Source of the DNA: Hyphomonas pacifica
Lineage (GTDB): Bacteria; Pseudomonadota; Alphaproteobacteria; Caulobacterales; Hyphomonadaceae
Direction of reading: 5' to 3'
Length of the DNA: 64,000 nucleotides
Assembly: GCF_000682675.1 (NCBI RefSeq)
Contig: NZ_AWFA01000034.1
Coordinates: forward strand, 62,001 to 126,000
The notes under the pieces are model-generated. The model ran no database searches and was not told the origin of the DNA. It saw only the letters and a program-made list of their open reading frames with translations. Position 1 is the stretch's first letter; every line of letters starts with the position of its first letter. Made by a program: the position numbers and the translations under genes. Below are positions 27,099-35,309 of this stretch, piece by piece.

Positions 27099-27614
27099 CT
27101 AGAACGGGTTTAGCGTATAGCCTTCCTGCTGCAATTGCGCATGCACCGTCATCGCAGACAGCGCAATCTCGACGCCCGGCAACAGATCGCTCTGGCGGAT
27201 GTCCTTGTACATTGCTGTCTGGCCGCACAGGATGATACGCACACGATGCTTATGCAGCGCAGCGATCAGCGGGGCATTGGCATTGCCCTCCACATCCAGC
27301 AGATCCTCTGCTGCTGGGCCATGGATAACAATGGCCAGCTTGATGTTCGATGCCGGGATGCCGACCGACTCATGCATGTTCAGAAACCGCGCAGCGCCTT
27401 CCAAGGTCCGGTTCAGCTTGCCGGGCTGCGCGGCGAGCGAAGTATCGAACGCCACCTTGAACACGCTGTCTTTTGACAAGCGCGTCGCGTCAGGCACCTG
27501 CGCAACCGGGCCATAGCCTTCAATGGCTGGCCCTGTCGTGAAATCCTCGGGCCCGGCAAGCGCCGGAAGGGCCAGCGCACAGGCGGCAAACAAGCAGGCA
27601 GAAAGGCGTGTCAT
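27099..27614 (-). CDS. DsrE/DsrF-like family exported protein
   Basis: A 171-residue protein with a signal peptide (MTRLSACLFAACALALPALAG, cleavage after ALAG) and a DsrE-like fold: KLAIVIHGPAAEDLL, LHKHRVRIILCGQTAMYKDI, LSAMTVHAQLQQEGYTL. One Cys (in LCGQT) sits where DsrE-type sulfur carriers have a reactive cysteine. Periplasmic location suggests a sulfur-transfer or storage role, but this is inference. ATG at 27614 follows GGGAG; an upstream ATG at 27662 would add 16 residues before the signal peptide. Confidence 0.75.
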   Translation of the reverse strand: MTRLSACLFAACALALPALAGPEDFTTGPAIEGYGPVAQVPDATRLSKDSVFKVAFDTSLAAQPGKLNRTLEGAARFLNMHESVGIPASNIKLAIVIHGPAAEDLLDVEGNANAPLIAALHKHRVRIILCGQTAMYKDIRQSDLLPGVEIALSAMTVHAQLQQEGYTLNPF

Positions 27615-27686
27615 CGGCAAGCTCCCATTGGTTTCAACTGAAACGGTAACGGGCCGACACACGCCTGTCGAGCAAACTCTCGCCGC

Positions 27687-28529
27687 CTAGGCCTCCAGCG
27701 CCCTCGCATGGTGCGCGATATGCTCGTCCATATAGGTGGCGATGAAATAATAGTCGTGCCCATAGCCATCGCGCATATTGTAATCCAGCCGCTGGCCATG
27801 CTTGCGGCAGGCTTCGGTAAAGATTTCCGGCTTCAATTCGCGCTCCAGGAAAGTATCCGCCGTGCCGGTATCGACCAGGATGGTCGCCTTGGTCTGGCGC
27901 TCCTTCACCAGTTCGGTCGCATCATATTGCTCCCAGGCGACTGAGGCATCGCCCAGATAGGCGGTAAAGGCCTTCTGGCCCCACGGCACCTGGCACGGGC
28001 TGGTGATCGGGCTGAAGGCGGAACAGCTTTTGTACACATCCGGATGCTTCAGGTGCAGCGTGATCGCGCCATGTCCGCCCATGGAGTGGCCGAAAATCCC
28101 CTGGCGGCTCATATCCGCCGCAGGGAAATGCTCTGCAATCACCTTGGGCAGCTCATCGGTGATGTACTGATCCATCTTGTAGTGCTTCGCCCAGGGCTCC
28201 TGCGTCGCGGTCAGGTAAAAGCCGGCGCCCTGCCCCAGATCATAACCCTCATCATCGGGCACATCCTCGCCGCGGGGGCTGGTATCCGGCGCGATGATCA
28301 TGATGCCATGCTTGGAAGCAGCGCGTTGCAGGCCGGATTTCTCCATCACATTCGCCCAGCTGCAGGTCAGGCCGGACAAATACCACAGCACCGGTACCGT
28401 CTCCGGGTCTGCCTGTGGCGGCGTATAGACCGCAAAACGCATCGTGCAGTTCTGCAGCGCACTTTCATGATCATGCACAGACAGCGTACCGCCAAAGGAT
28501 TGCCACGAAGAAACTTGCGTAAGAGTCAT
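27687..28529 (-). CDS. fghA: S-formylglutathione hydrolase
   Basis: A 280-residue esterase that hydrolyses S-formylglutathione to formate and glutathione in formaldehyde detoxification. Catalytic Ser is in IFGHSMGGHGAI (G-H-S-M-G), Asp in DTGTADTF, His in RDGYGHDYYFI, and LSGLTCSWANVMEKSG is the conserved substrate-site region. ATG at 28529 is preceded by AGGA. The partner dehydrogenase adhC is 4.6 kb to the right on the same strand, not adjacent as in many genomes. Family assignment is firm. Confidence 0.93.
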   Translation of the reverse strand: MTLTQVSSWQSFGGTLSVHDHESALQNCTMRFAVYTPPQADPETVPVLWYLSGLTCSWANVMEKSGLQRAASKHGIMIIAPDTSPRGEDVPDDEGYDLGQGAGFYLTATQEPWAKHYKMDQYITDELPKVIAEHFPAADMSRQGIFGHSMGGHGAITLHLKHPDVYKSCSAFSPITSPCQVPWGQKAFTAYLGDASVAWEQYDATELVKERQTKATILVDTGTADTFLERELKPEIFTEACRKHGQRLDYNMRDGYGHDYYFIATYMDEHIAHHARALEA

Positions 28530-28712
28530 GTTATATCCTGAATCTAGGGGATTTGGTCTTAGCTTGATCTGGTCTGACTTGCACTGAAGCACAAGGGCGC
28601 GGCGTTCGCCAAGCTGCCACCGGGCGAGGCCGCAGGGACAGGACTTGCTTGCCGGCGGCCGCTGGCGCATCACATCATGAAAGAGAAACAGACAATACTC
28701 CGAGGAGGAAAC

Positions 28713-29804
28713 GTGGCGGATTACATCCTGTATGGCGCAGAGGTCAGCTATTTCACCGGCAAGGCCCGGGCCTATTTCAGCTGGCGCGGCGTGCCTTTCC
28801 ATGAGGAAGGCGCAACACAGGACGTCTATCGCGACATCATTCTGCCGCATGTCGGCTGGCCGGTCATACCGGTCATGAAAACGCCTGCGGGCGGTATTGT
28901 ACAGGACACGGCCGAAATCATCGCTCATGTCGAAGCCGCCGAACAGGCAGAGCCCCCAGTCATGCCGCACGGACCCGTGCAGCGTTTCGTCAGCCAGCTG
29001 TTGCAGCTTTACGCCGATGAGTGGCTGGTCATTCCTGCGATGCACTATCGCTGGACCTATAATGAAGACTTTGCCTATCAGGAATTCGGCGCGCTTTCCG
29101 CGCCGGACCTGTCGAAGCCTGAACAATATGACGTCGGCCGCAAGAATGGCCAGCGCTTCAAGGGCGCCCTGCCCCCGCTCGGCGTGTCCGCCACCACGAT
29201 TCCCGGCATCGAGAAAAGCTATGAAGCCTTTCTGAAGGAATTCTCCACGCATCTGGAAGTGCACCCCTATGCGCTGGGAAACCGCGCGAGCTTTGCTGAC
29301 TTTGCTCTCTATGGCCCGCTATATGCGCACCTCTACCGCGACCCGGCCTCGGGTGAGATTATGCACCGCCTCGCCCCAAAAGTCGCCGACTGGGTAGAGC
29401 GTGTTCAGGCGGGCTCTCCCTCGACAGACGATCTTCCCACGGATGACAGTATCCCCGTCACCCTTACACCGATCCTTACGCGACAGATGCGGGAACAATT
29501 CCCCGCTTTGCTTCAAACGGCGCATTTTCTGCAAGACTGGGCGAAAGAGGCAGAGCCCGGGGCCTTCCTCCCGCGCGCCCTTGGCCAGATCGAGATCAAT
29601 ATCGAAAACAGTATCGGGCCAGCCGCCGCGCGCACCTTCCCACTATGGCGCCTGCAGGCCGTGCTGGACGCTTATGACGTGCTGGACGATGACGCCCGGG
29701 CACGCGCCGATGCCCTTCTGGGCCGGGTGGGGGGCGCCCCTCTGAAAGAATTTAAACTGCCCTTCCGCCTTACCCGCAAGCAGAACCGGCTGGCTCTCGC
29801 CTGA
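28713..29804 (+). CDS. Glutathione S-transferase family protein with C-terminal extension
   Basis: A 363-residue protein. GTG at 28713 has an ideal GAGGAGG four bases upstream. The N-terminal thioredoxin-like GST domain contains SYFTGKARAYFSWRGVPF, PVIPVMKTPAGGIVQDTAEI (cis-Pro motif) and the C-terminal helical domain ALGNRASFADFALYGPLYAHLY (N-cap/hydrophobic staple). An extension of about 140 residues follows, ending with FKLPFRLTRKQN. It probably conjugates or senses glutathione adducts. It is divergent from fghA, which itself works on a glutathione adduct. Confidence 0.8.
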   Translation: MADYILYGAEVSYFTGKARAYFSWRGVPFHEEGATQDVYRDIILPHVGWPVIPVMKTPAGGIVQDTAEIIAHVEAAEQAEPPVMPHGPVQRFVSQLLQLYADEWLVIPAMHYRWTYNEDFAYQEFGALSAPDLSKPEQYDVGRKNGQRFKGALPPLGVSATTIPGIEKSYEAFLKEFSTHLEVHPYALGNRASFADFALYGPLYAHLYRDPASGEIMHRLAPKVADWVERVQAGSPSTDDLPTDDSIPVTLTPILTRQMREQFPALLQTAHFLQDWAKEAEPGAFLPRALGQIEINIENSIGPAAARTFPLWRLQAVLDAYDVLDDDARARADALLGRVGGAPLKEFKLPFRLTRKQNRLALA

Positions 29805-29808
29805 GGCG

Positions 29809-30096
29809 TCAGCCTGCCGCCCGTGGCCGGGGAAACGAAATCGCAAACCCGCCATGGATGAAGCCTTCATCAGGCGGATTATGCGGAGATCCCTCCTGCC
29901 GATAATATTCAAGGCTGGGGTACTGCGCGCAAATTTCGGCCTTCAGCGTCTCTGACAGAGTATACGCCATGTGCACAACCAACGCTTTGGACCATGGCGC
30001 AATGTCTGACACCTGATTGCCTTGCAGCATGGCGCGCTCTGCAACGTCTCGAATGGCAGCGGACTCAACAGACGAAAGCGACACATGATCCGCCAT
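29809..30096 (-). CDS. Hypothetical protein, 95 aa
   Basis: I do not recognise this gene. It starts at ATG 30096, 15 bp after the stop of the next upstream gene, so the two form a pair. It is a soluble helix-rich protein with VVHMAYTLSETLKAEICAQYPSLEYYRQEG and a Pro-rich C-terminal part containing GGFAISFPRPRAAG. One cysteine. No membrane segment or signal peptide. It ends four bases from the GST stop, convergent. Codon use is host-like. Confidence 0.6.
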   Translation of the reverse strand: MADHVSLSSVESAAIRDVAERAMLQGNQVSDIAPWSKALVVHMAYTLSETLKAEICAQYPSLEYYRQEGSPHNPPDEGFIHGGFAISFPRPRAAG

Positions 30097-30111
30097 GGTC
30101 AGCCGACGCCA

Positions 30112-30432
30112 TCAGTGGATGGTTGGGCAGTCGTCATCAAGGCTTGCATCCGCCTCCGCCTCTTCATCCGTATACGAGGTAAAATGCACATCATAACCGA
30201 AAGGTTCGTCCTTCATCGGCGCTTCCGGGTCTGTCACGAACACCTGCAACTCGCCATCCGGATGAAAGCCAAGGCGCGGGCCGATATCGGCAATCATCTC
30301 GGCGGCCTGCTCGGCATTGCGCGCCCACACTTTCATACCCATGATGCATGGGCCCGGCTCGGTGTCGAACTCATCATTGGCTTGCACGATGCGTCCATCG
30401 CACAGCAATGTATAATGTGTAAGGTCCGTCAT
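30112..30432 (-). CDS. Hypothetical protein, 106 aa
   Basis: I do not recognise the family. ATG at 30432 is preceded by AGGAG 9 nt upstream. It is a small acidic protein with the segment GPRLGFHPDGELQVFVTDP and a C-terminal run of acids (DEEAEADASLDDD) that ends in PTIH; the fold may be a small alpha/beta unit (KVWARNAEQAAEMI). It precedes the 95-aa gene by 15 bp in one operon. Both are convergent with the GST gene and divergent from the nitronate monooxygenase. Confidence 0.6.
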   Translation of the reverse strand: MTDLTHYTLLCDGRIVQANDEFDTEPGPCIMGMKVWARNAEQAAEMIADIGPRLGFHPDGELQVFVTDPEAPMKDEPFGYDVHFTSYTDEEAEADASLDDDCPTIH

Positions 30433-30587
30433 CAGAGCAGACTCCTGGTACGTGTTTCAAATCACAACATACACGGCATGACGCATGCGCGAAACCATGT
30501 GCGCCACACAATCGCACCAGACTTGTTATAGAGCGCCTGCCGGTTACATACCGTATATATCTTTAGAATCAAAACCCTGGCTTGATC

Positions 30588-31664
30588 ATGAAGTACACGA
30601 ACGCCCTTACAGAACGCCTTGGCCTCACCGTGCCGATCATTCAAGCCCCCATGGCCGGCAGCGATTCCCCTGGCATGGTCGCCGCAGCCGGTGAAGCAGG
30701 CGCTCTGGGCTCGATGGGCTGTTCCTATATGGCCGCAGATCAGGTTCGCGACGCTACCAGCCAGGTGCGGACCGCCACAAATCGCGGCTTTAACGTGAAT
30801 CTTTTCGCGCCCCTGCCGATCCCTGACCGACCCTCAGACCTGCATAACGCCCTGAACCTCGTTGCGCCATATCATGAAGCGCTGGGTCTTGCGCCGCCAG
30901 AGGCCCCACAGTCCGGCGGCTTCGATTTCGACAGCCAGGTCGAAGCCCTGCTCGATTCCGGTGCCAGCGTCTTCAGCTTTGCCTTTGGCGTCATGCCGCC
31001 AGAGGTGATTGCCGCCGCCAGGGATCGCGGCATGTTCATCATCGGCATGGCGACAACGGTGGAAGAGGCTGTCGCGCTGGAACAGGCCGGTGTGGATGCC
31101 GTGGTAGCGCAGGGCTCGGAATCCGGTGGCCACCGGGGCAGTTTCCTAGGAGACTTCACCGCCTCCATGGTCGGAACCATCGCGCTAGTGCCGCAAATGG
31201 TAGACGCTGTCAGCGTGCCCGTCATCGCCTCCGGCGGCATAGCGGACGGACGGGGCATTGCCGCTGCGCTCACCCTCGGTGCGAGTGCGGTGCAGATCGG
31301 AACAGCCTTCCTCGCCTGCGAAGAGGCCGGTATCCCGCAAGTCTACAAAGATACCCTGATTGGCGCGAGTCCATCACGCACGCGGATAACTCGTGCGTTC
31401 TCCGGCCGCCCTGCGCGCGGCATCATCAATGATTTCATGGAAGCCGCCGAGGCCGCCAACGCGCCGGACACACTTCTGCCCTTCCCCTACCAGAACGCTC
31501 TAACGCGACCCATGCGCAAGGCTGCGGCACAACAGGGCAAAGCGGAATATCTATCCCTATGGGCCGGACAAGGCGTTGGCCTGACCCGGCGTATGACGAC
31601 CCAAGAGCTGATAGACGCTATGATGGCGGAAACCGAGGCAGCACTGGCGCGTGTCAGCGTGTAG
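30588..31664 (+). CDS. Nitronate monooxygenase
   Basis: A 358-residue FMN enzyme of the 2-nitropropane dioxygenase/NMO family that oxidises alkyl nitronates to carbonyl compounds and nitrite. Segments are PIIQAPMAGSDSPGMVAAA, VVAQGSESGGHRG (FMN-binding, with catalytic His in GGHRG), PVIASGGIADGRGIAAAL and GASAVQIGTAFLAC (phosphate-binding). This matches class I NMO. ATG at 30588 lacks a strong ribosome site, and a TTG at 30582 is possible. Single gene. Confidence 0.9.
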   Translation: MKYTNALTERLGLTVPIIQAPMAGSDSPGMVAAAGEAGALGSMGCSYMAADQVRDATSQVRTATNRGFNVNLFAPLPIPDRPSDLHNALNLVAPYHEALGLAPPEAPQSGGFDFDSQVEALLDSGASVFSFAFGVMPPEVIAAARDRGMFIIGMATTVEEAVALEQAGVDAVVAQGSESGGHRGSFLGDFTASMVGTIALVPQMVDAVSVPVIASGGIADGRGIAAALTLGASAVQIGTAFLACEEAGIPQVYKDTLIGASPSRTRITRAFSGRPARGIINDFMEAAEAANAPDTLLPFPYQNALTRPMRKAAAQQGKAEYLSLWAGQGVGLTRRMTTQELIDAMMAETEAALARVSV

Positions 31665-31668
31665 CCGT

Positions 31669-32016
31669 TCACCAGTCCGGTGGATCTATGTCCAGAATGT
31701 CCGCGCGTCGGAAGGTCACCCCTGCTCCCCGTTCCAGCTGCGGCATGTCATCGGCATCGTCCACCACGCGGCCAATCAGCTGATCGCCGTCAACGGCGAT
31801 CAGTTCGACACGCAGGATTTCCCAGTAATAGATACGCCCGCGCGGCCAGCCCTTGAAGGCGAGGCTCACGATATCGCCCGGCTTCAGCGCGGCAAGCCCC
31901 TCGGCGGAGGGCGGGTCCCACGTATCGGAGGGCTCCGGTTCACTCAGCGGGTCGACGACCCACCAGCGGCCGAAGCGGCGCCGGAATGCATCATAAAGGT
32001 CTTCCCTCCATGCCAT
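31669..32016 (-). CDS. Hypothetical protein, 115 aa (possible DUF2314-like domain)
   Basis: The second half, ALKPGDIVSLAFKG...EILRVELIAVDGDQLIGRVV...GVTFRRADILDID, has the pattern of the DUF2314-type small beta domain (KPGD, G-D-x-L-x-G-R, F-R-x-x-x-I-x-D-I). The N terminus is unrelated and helical. No export signal. Convergent with the nitronate monooxygenase, with only four bases between the stops. Family assignment by pattern only, function unknown. Confidence 0.55.
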   Translation of the reverse strand: MAWREDLYDAFRRRFGRWWVVDPLSEPEPSDTWDPPSAEGLAALKPGDIVSLAFKGWPRGRIYYWEILRVELIAVDGDQLIGRVVDDADDMPQLERGAGVTFRRADILDIDPPDW

Positions 32017-32036
32017 TCCGGCGCCTTTCGTTCAGT

Positions 32037-32414
32037 TTAGCCGCGGCACATCGCGCAGATCTTGTTGCCGTCCGGATCGCGCAGATAAGCGAGGTACAGC
32101 TTCATGCCATTGCCTTCGCGCCAGCCCGGCGGGTCTTCGATGGCCTTGCCGCCTGCTTCTAGGCCCGCCTTGTGCCAGGCATCGGCCTGTTCCGGGTTCT
32201 CAGCCGCAAAGCCGATCGTGCCGCCATTGGCGAAGCTCGCCGGCTTGCCGTCAATCGGCTTTGTGACCAGGAAGGTGCCCCCATTGTGCAGATAGATCAG
32301 ACGCCCCTTCGGATCCGTGATCGCCTCGCGGCCGCCCAGCGCCTTGAATGTGGCGTCATAGAATGTCTTCGAGCGGTCAATGTCATCCGACCCGACCATT
32401 ACGTGACTGAACAT
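32037..32414 (-). CDS. VOC superfamily (glyoxalase-like) protein
   Basis: A 125-residue protein of the vicinal oxygen chelate fold. FSHVMVGSDDIDRSKTFYDATF and LAYLRDPDGNKI are the two characteristic strands; metal-ligand positions look like His in FSHV and the Asp in LRDPDGNK region. These domains bind metal, antibiotics or lactoylglutathione-type substrates; activity is not clear. ATG at 32414 is preceded by AGAGGA; a longer start at 32447 is less likely. Single gene between two small genes. Confidence 0.75.
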   Translation of the reverse strand: MFSHVMVGSDDIDRSKTFYDATFKALGGREAITDPKGRLIYLHNGGTFLVTKPIDGKPASFANGGTIGFAAENPEQADAWHKAGLEAGGKAIEDPPGWREGNGMKLYLAYLRDPDGNKICAMCRG

Positions 32415-32443
32415 GTTTACGTTTCCTCTTTTTTTGTTCGCGT

Positions 32444-32920
32444 TCACTTATAACTGACGCTCAATGTCGTACAGCCGTAAAATCCGCAATCCCCGCAGTC
32501 CCAGTCGACAATCACATTGGTGCCTTTGTAAACCAGTGAAACAGATTGAGACGGTGGATTGTCGGGCATCACATTAATATTCATTGTTTCGCCGTGAGAT
32601 AGACACTGCTCGGAATATTCAGCGAATTCATTGATGGAAACATGATGGGTCATCGGCGCAATCGTCTTAACAAAAGAGCGATCTATTGCATCGGCGCATT
32701 CATCGCACTCAGTCTTCCAGCCAAGGGAATACATGCAGATGCGACCTTCTGAGCACCCGCCCTGAAACAGCCGCACATAGCGCTGATCCAGGTCAGACTC
32801 TGGCATGGCTTCGACCCATGTTCTGAGAGCGTCGCAATATGCCTCCTTCAGCGGTTCTGAGGTGCCATTTGAAGCACAGGCCGACACGAAGAGAATGAGC
32901 GATGAGAGAACAAGACGCAT
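32444..32920 (-). CDS. Predicted small lipoprotein, cysteine-rich, unknown function
   Basis: A 158-residue lipoprotein with signal MRLVLSSLILFVSAC (lipobox VSAC). The mature part has ten or so cysteines, many in close pairs (GCSEGRICMYS, TECDECADA, CGDCGFYGCTT), suggesting several disulfides in the periplasm. No recognised domain. The next start (32414, VOC gene) overlaps only the region around its stop, so it is separate. Codon use is slightly more A/T-rich than its neighbours. Confidence 0.65.
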   Translation of the reverse strand: MRLVLSSLILFVSACASNGTSEPLKEAYCDALRTWVEAMPESDLDQRYVRLFQGGCSEGRICMYSLGWKTECDECADAIDRSFVKTIAPMTHHVSINEFAEYSEQCLSHGETMNINVMPDNPPSQSVSLVYKGTNVIVDWDCGDCGFYGCTTLSVSYK

Positions 32921-33069
32921 CAGGACTCCCCTACAGTTCCAATATCTTACTCTTGCGCATCAGCTCAAAGGCCTCAGTGAATCGGCCAGGTCTCATATTG
33001 CAACTGTGCACCCTGCATAACAGGCGGCAAGCTTGCATGGAGCGAGTAGTGGCGTGAACTTCGCGGCTG

Positions 33070-33169
33070 CTGGGTCCCGGCTCTCCCGCCGGACTTCCTA
33101 CGGAATCCGGCCGGGATGACACAGTGGGTTCCTGTCATCCCGGAAAGCGCAAAGCGCTTATCCGGGATG
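33070..33169. repeat. Cluster of nested palindromes (BIME-like intergenic repeat)
   Basis: Three overlapping inverted repeats: GCCGGA/TCCGGC (33088-33093 and 33106-33111); CCGGGATGACA/TGTCATCCCGG (33111-33121 and 33133-33143); and a 15-bp stem with one bulge (33136-33169). The second and third stems compete for the same bases (33136-33143). The third lies just after the adhC stop on the minus strand and could end that transcript. Nothing else is seen in 32921-33181. Confidence 0.55.
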
Positions 33170-33181
33170 CGAAGAGAGGGC

Positions 33182-34291
33182 CTAGTCGTACACTACCACG
33201 CTGCGGATGCTTTCGCCTGCGTGCATCAGGTCGAAGGCGTCGTTGATCTTGTCGAGCTTCATGACGTGCGTGATCATCGGGTCGATCTGGATCTTGCCGT
33301 TCATATACCAGTCGACGATCTTCGGCACGTCCGTGCGCCCTTTTGCGCCGCCAAAGGCCGTGCCGCGCCAGTTACGGCCCGTGACCAGCTGGAACGGCCG
33401 TGTGCTGATTTCCTTGCCGGCTTCCGCCACGCCGATGATCACAGACGTGCCCCACCCGCGATGGCAGCATTCCAGCGCCTGTCGCATCACATCCGTATTG
33501 CCCGTGCAGTCAAAGGAATAGTCCGCGCCACCGCCGGTCAGCTCCACAAGATGCGCCACGACGTCAGCGGTGTTCTTCGGATTGACGAAATGCGTCATGC
33601 CGAATTTCTCACCCCATTCCTTCTTGGAGTCATTGATGTCCACGCCGACAATCATGTCCGCGCCCGCCATCTTCGCGCCCTGGATCACGTTGAGGCCGAT
33701 ACCGCCAAGGCCGAAGACAACCACATTGTCCCCCACCTGAACCTTCGCCGTGTTGACCACAGCGCCCACGCCAGTCGTCACGCCGCAACCGACATAGCAG
33801 GCCTTGTCGAAGGGCGCGTCCTCGCGGATCTTCGCCACGGCGATCTCCGGCAGAACGGTAAAGTTCGAAAAGGTCGAGCAGCCCATATAGTGATAGATCG
33901 GCTGGCCCTTATAAGAGAAGCGCGTCGTGCCGTCGGGCATCAGGCCCTTGCCCTGCGTCGCGCGGATCGCGGTGCAGAGATTGGTCTTGCCCGAGAGACA
34001 GCTTTTGCACTGGCGGCATTCCGGCGTGTAGAGCGGGATCACATGATCGCCCGGCTTCACGCTGGTCACGCCCGCGCCCACTTCGCGCACGATACCTGCG
34101 CCTTCATGGCCCAGCACGCTGGGGAAAATGCCTTCACTGTCCAGCCCGTCCAGCGTGTAGGCATCGGTGTGACAGATGCCGGTCGCCATGATCTCGACCA
34201 GAACCTCGCCCTCCTTCGGGCCTTCCAGGTCCAGTTCGACGATTTCGAGCGGTTTCTTGGCCTCAAAGGCCACAGCGGCGCGTGTCTTCAT
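33182..34291 (-). CDS. adhC: S-(hydroxymethyl)glutathione dehydrogenase / class III alcohol dehydrogenase
   Basis: A 369-residue zinc alcohol dehydrogenase that oxidises S-hydroxymethylglutathione to S-formylglutathione with NAD+. Catalytic zinc ligands lie in [16 protein letters not shown] and [10 protein letters not shown]; the structural zinc loop is CRQCKSC...NLC; the cofactor site is GLGGIGLNV. Class III features include [13 protein letters not shown]-like residues. ATG at 34291 follows GGAG. Divergent LysR regulator next to it. fghA, the next step, is 4.6 kb away. Confidence 0.93.
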   Translation of the reverse strand: MKTRAAVAFEAKKPLEIVELDLEGPKEGEVLVEIMATGICHTDAYTLDGLDSEGIFPSVLGHEGAGIVREVGAGVTSVKPGDHVIPLYTPECRQCKSCLSGKTNLCTAIRATQGKGLMPDGTTRFSYKGQPIYHYMGCSTFSNFTVLPEIAVAKIREDAPFDKACYVGCGVTTGVGAVVNTAKVQVGDNVVVFGLGGIGLNVIQGAKMAGADMIVGVDINDSKKEWGEKFGMTHFVNPKNTADVVAHLVELTGGGADYSFDCTGNTDVMRQALECCHRGWGTSVIIGVAEAGKEISTRPFQLVTGRNWRGTAFGGAKGRTDVPKIVDWYMNGKIQIDPMITHVMKLDKINDAFDLMHAGESIRSVVVYD

Positions 34292-34345
34292 AAGGGAACT
34301 CCATAATCTGTTGGTGCCATACTACTCTTGCGCCCACGGCGTTAA

Positions 34346-34373
34346 AGTGGGTAATTCGCAATTCATTGTTGCA
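34346..34373. promoter_or_regulatory. Candidate LysR-type operator between adhC and its divergent regulator
   Basis: The 93-bp intergenic region contains a GCAA...TTGC inverted repeat with a T-N11-A style spacing (about 34352-34370), as used by LysR regulators. It lies within about 20 bp of the regulator start. No factor is proven to bind; the position and pattern are the only evidence. Confidence 0.35.
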
Positions 34374-34384
34374 AGGCAGGGATA

Positions 34385-35293
34385 ATGCGGACGGATTGGG
34401 ATGGAATTGAAGAATTCGTCGCTGTGGCGACCAATTTGGGCTTCAAGCCGGCGGCGCAAGCACTGAATGTCTCCACCTCCCATGTCAGCCGCGCGGTCAC
34501 TCGGCTCGAAAATGCCATTGGCGCGCCCCTCTTCTACCGGACGACGCGCAAGGTATCGCTCACCGATACAGGTCGCACCGTTTTAGCCCATTGCCGCCAA
34601 TTGATCCAATCACGGGACGAATTGTTCGCCGCTGTCGGCGGAGACAATGATCCCCAGGGTGAAATCAAGATCACCTGCTCCACCTTGCTGGGGGAGCGCT
34701 ACATCTCTCCCATCGTGCGGCGCTTCTGTCAGGACTATCCCAAGGTCGAAGTCACGATGGACCTCTCAAACCGGCTGGTGGATCTGATCGCGGAAGGGTT
34801 TGACCTCGCCATCCGCACGGGCCGGCTTGAGGATTCCCGGCTGATCAGTTCTCGCGTCGCCACACGGCAATTTCTGGTCTGCACCTCCCCCGCCTATCTG
34901 GAAGCTCACGGCATGCCACAACGCCTGGATGACCTGAAGGCGCACAATTGCCTGATCGGCTCGTCCAGCAGCTGGCGCTTCAAGATCGGCAGCAAGCATG
35001 AAACCCTCCGCCCACGGGGAAATTGGCGCTGCAACTCCGCCGCCTCCGTTCTGGACGGCCTGCTCGCCGGCACTGGCATCGGCCAGCTGCCGCTCTTCTA
35101 TGTGCTGCCCTATCTTCAAAGCGGCGCGCTGGTGGAATTATTTGAAGACTACCGCCCAGAGCCGGAACCGATCTGGGCCGTCTATCCCCAGGCCCGGCAC
35201 CTGCAGCCCAAAGTCCATTTGCTGGTGGACCGCATCCGCGCGCAGCTTCAGCCCGGCTTTGAGGCGACGCCCCTGCACCAGTTGCAGCTCTGA
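34385..35293 (+). CDS. LysR family transcriptional regulator, divergent from adhC
   Basis: A 302-residue LysR regulator with an N-terminal winged helix-turn-helix (about residues 5-62; NLGFKPAAQALNVSTSHVSRAVTRLE) and a substrate-binding domain (about 90-295). It is divergent from adhC across 93 bp, so it probably controls that gene and itself. The C-terminal domain has no obvious cysteine switch near the ligand site. ATG at 34385 has no strong ribosome site. Subfamily resembles the small-molecule-responsive DsdC/CrgA-like group. Confidence 0.88.
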   Translation: MRTDWDGIEEFVAVATNLGFKPAAQALNVSTSHVSRAVTRLENAIGAPLFYRTTRKVSLTDTGRTVLAHCRQLIQSRDELFAAVGGDNDPQGEIKITCSTLLGERYISPIVRRFCQDYPKVEVTMDLSNRLVDLIAEGFDLAIRTGRLEDSRLISSRVATRQFLVCTSPAYLEAHGMPQRLDDLKAHNCLIGSSSSWRFKIGSKHETLRPRGNWRCNSAASVLDGLLAGTGIGQLPLFYVLPYLQSGALVELFEDYRPEPEPIWAVYPQARHLQPKVHLLVDRIRAQLQPGFEATPLHQLQL

Positions 35294-35309
35294 CCCGGCC
35301 AAGCGCCAA

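Noticed and set aside
28530-29264. N-terminal extension of the S-formylglutathione hydrolase frame
   Set aside because: It runs antisense through the GST gene; the family start is the ATG at 28529 with its own ribosome site.
33116-34306. 396-aa plus-strand frame across adhC
   Set aside because: Antisense shadow of adhC; rich in His and Arg as expected from reversed codons.
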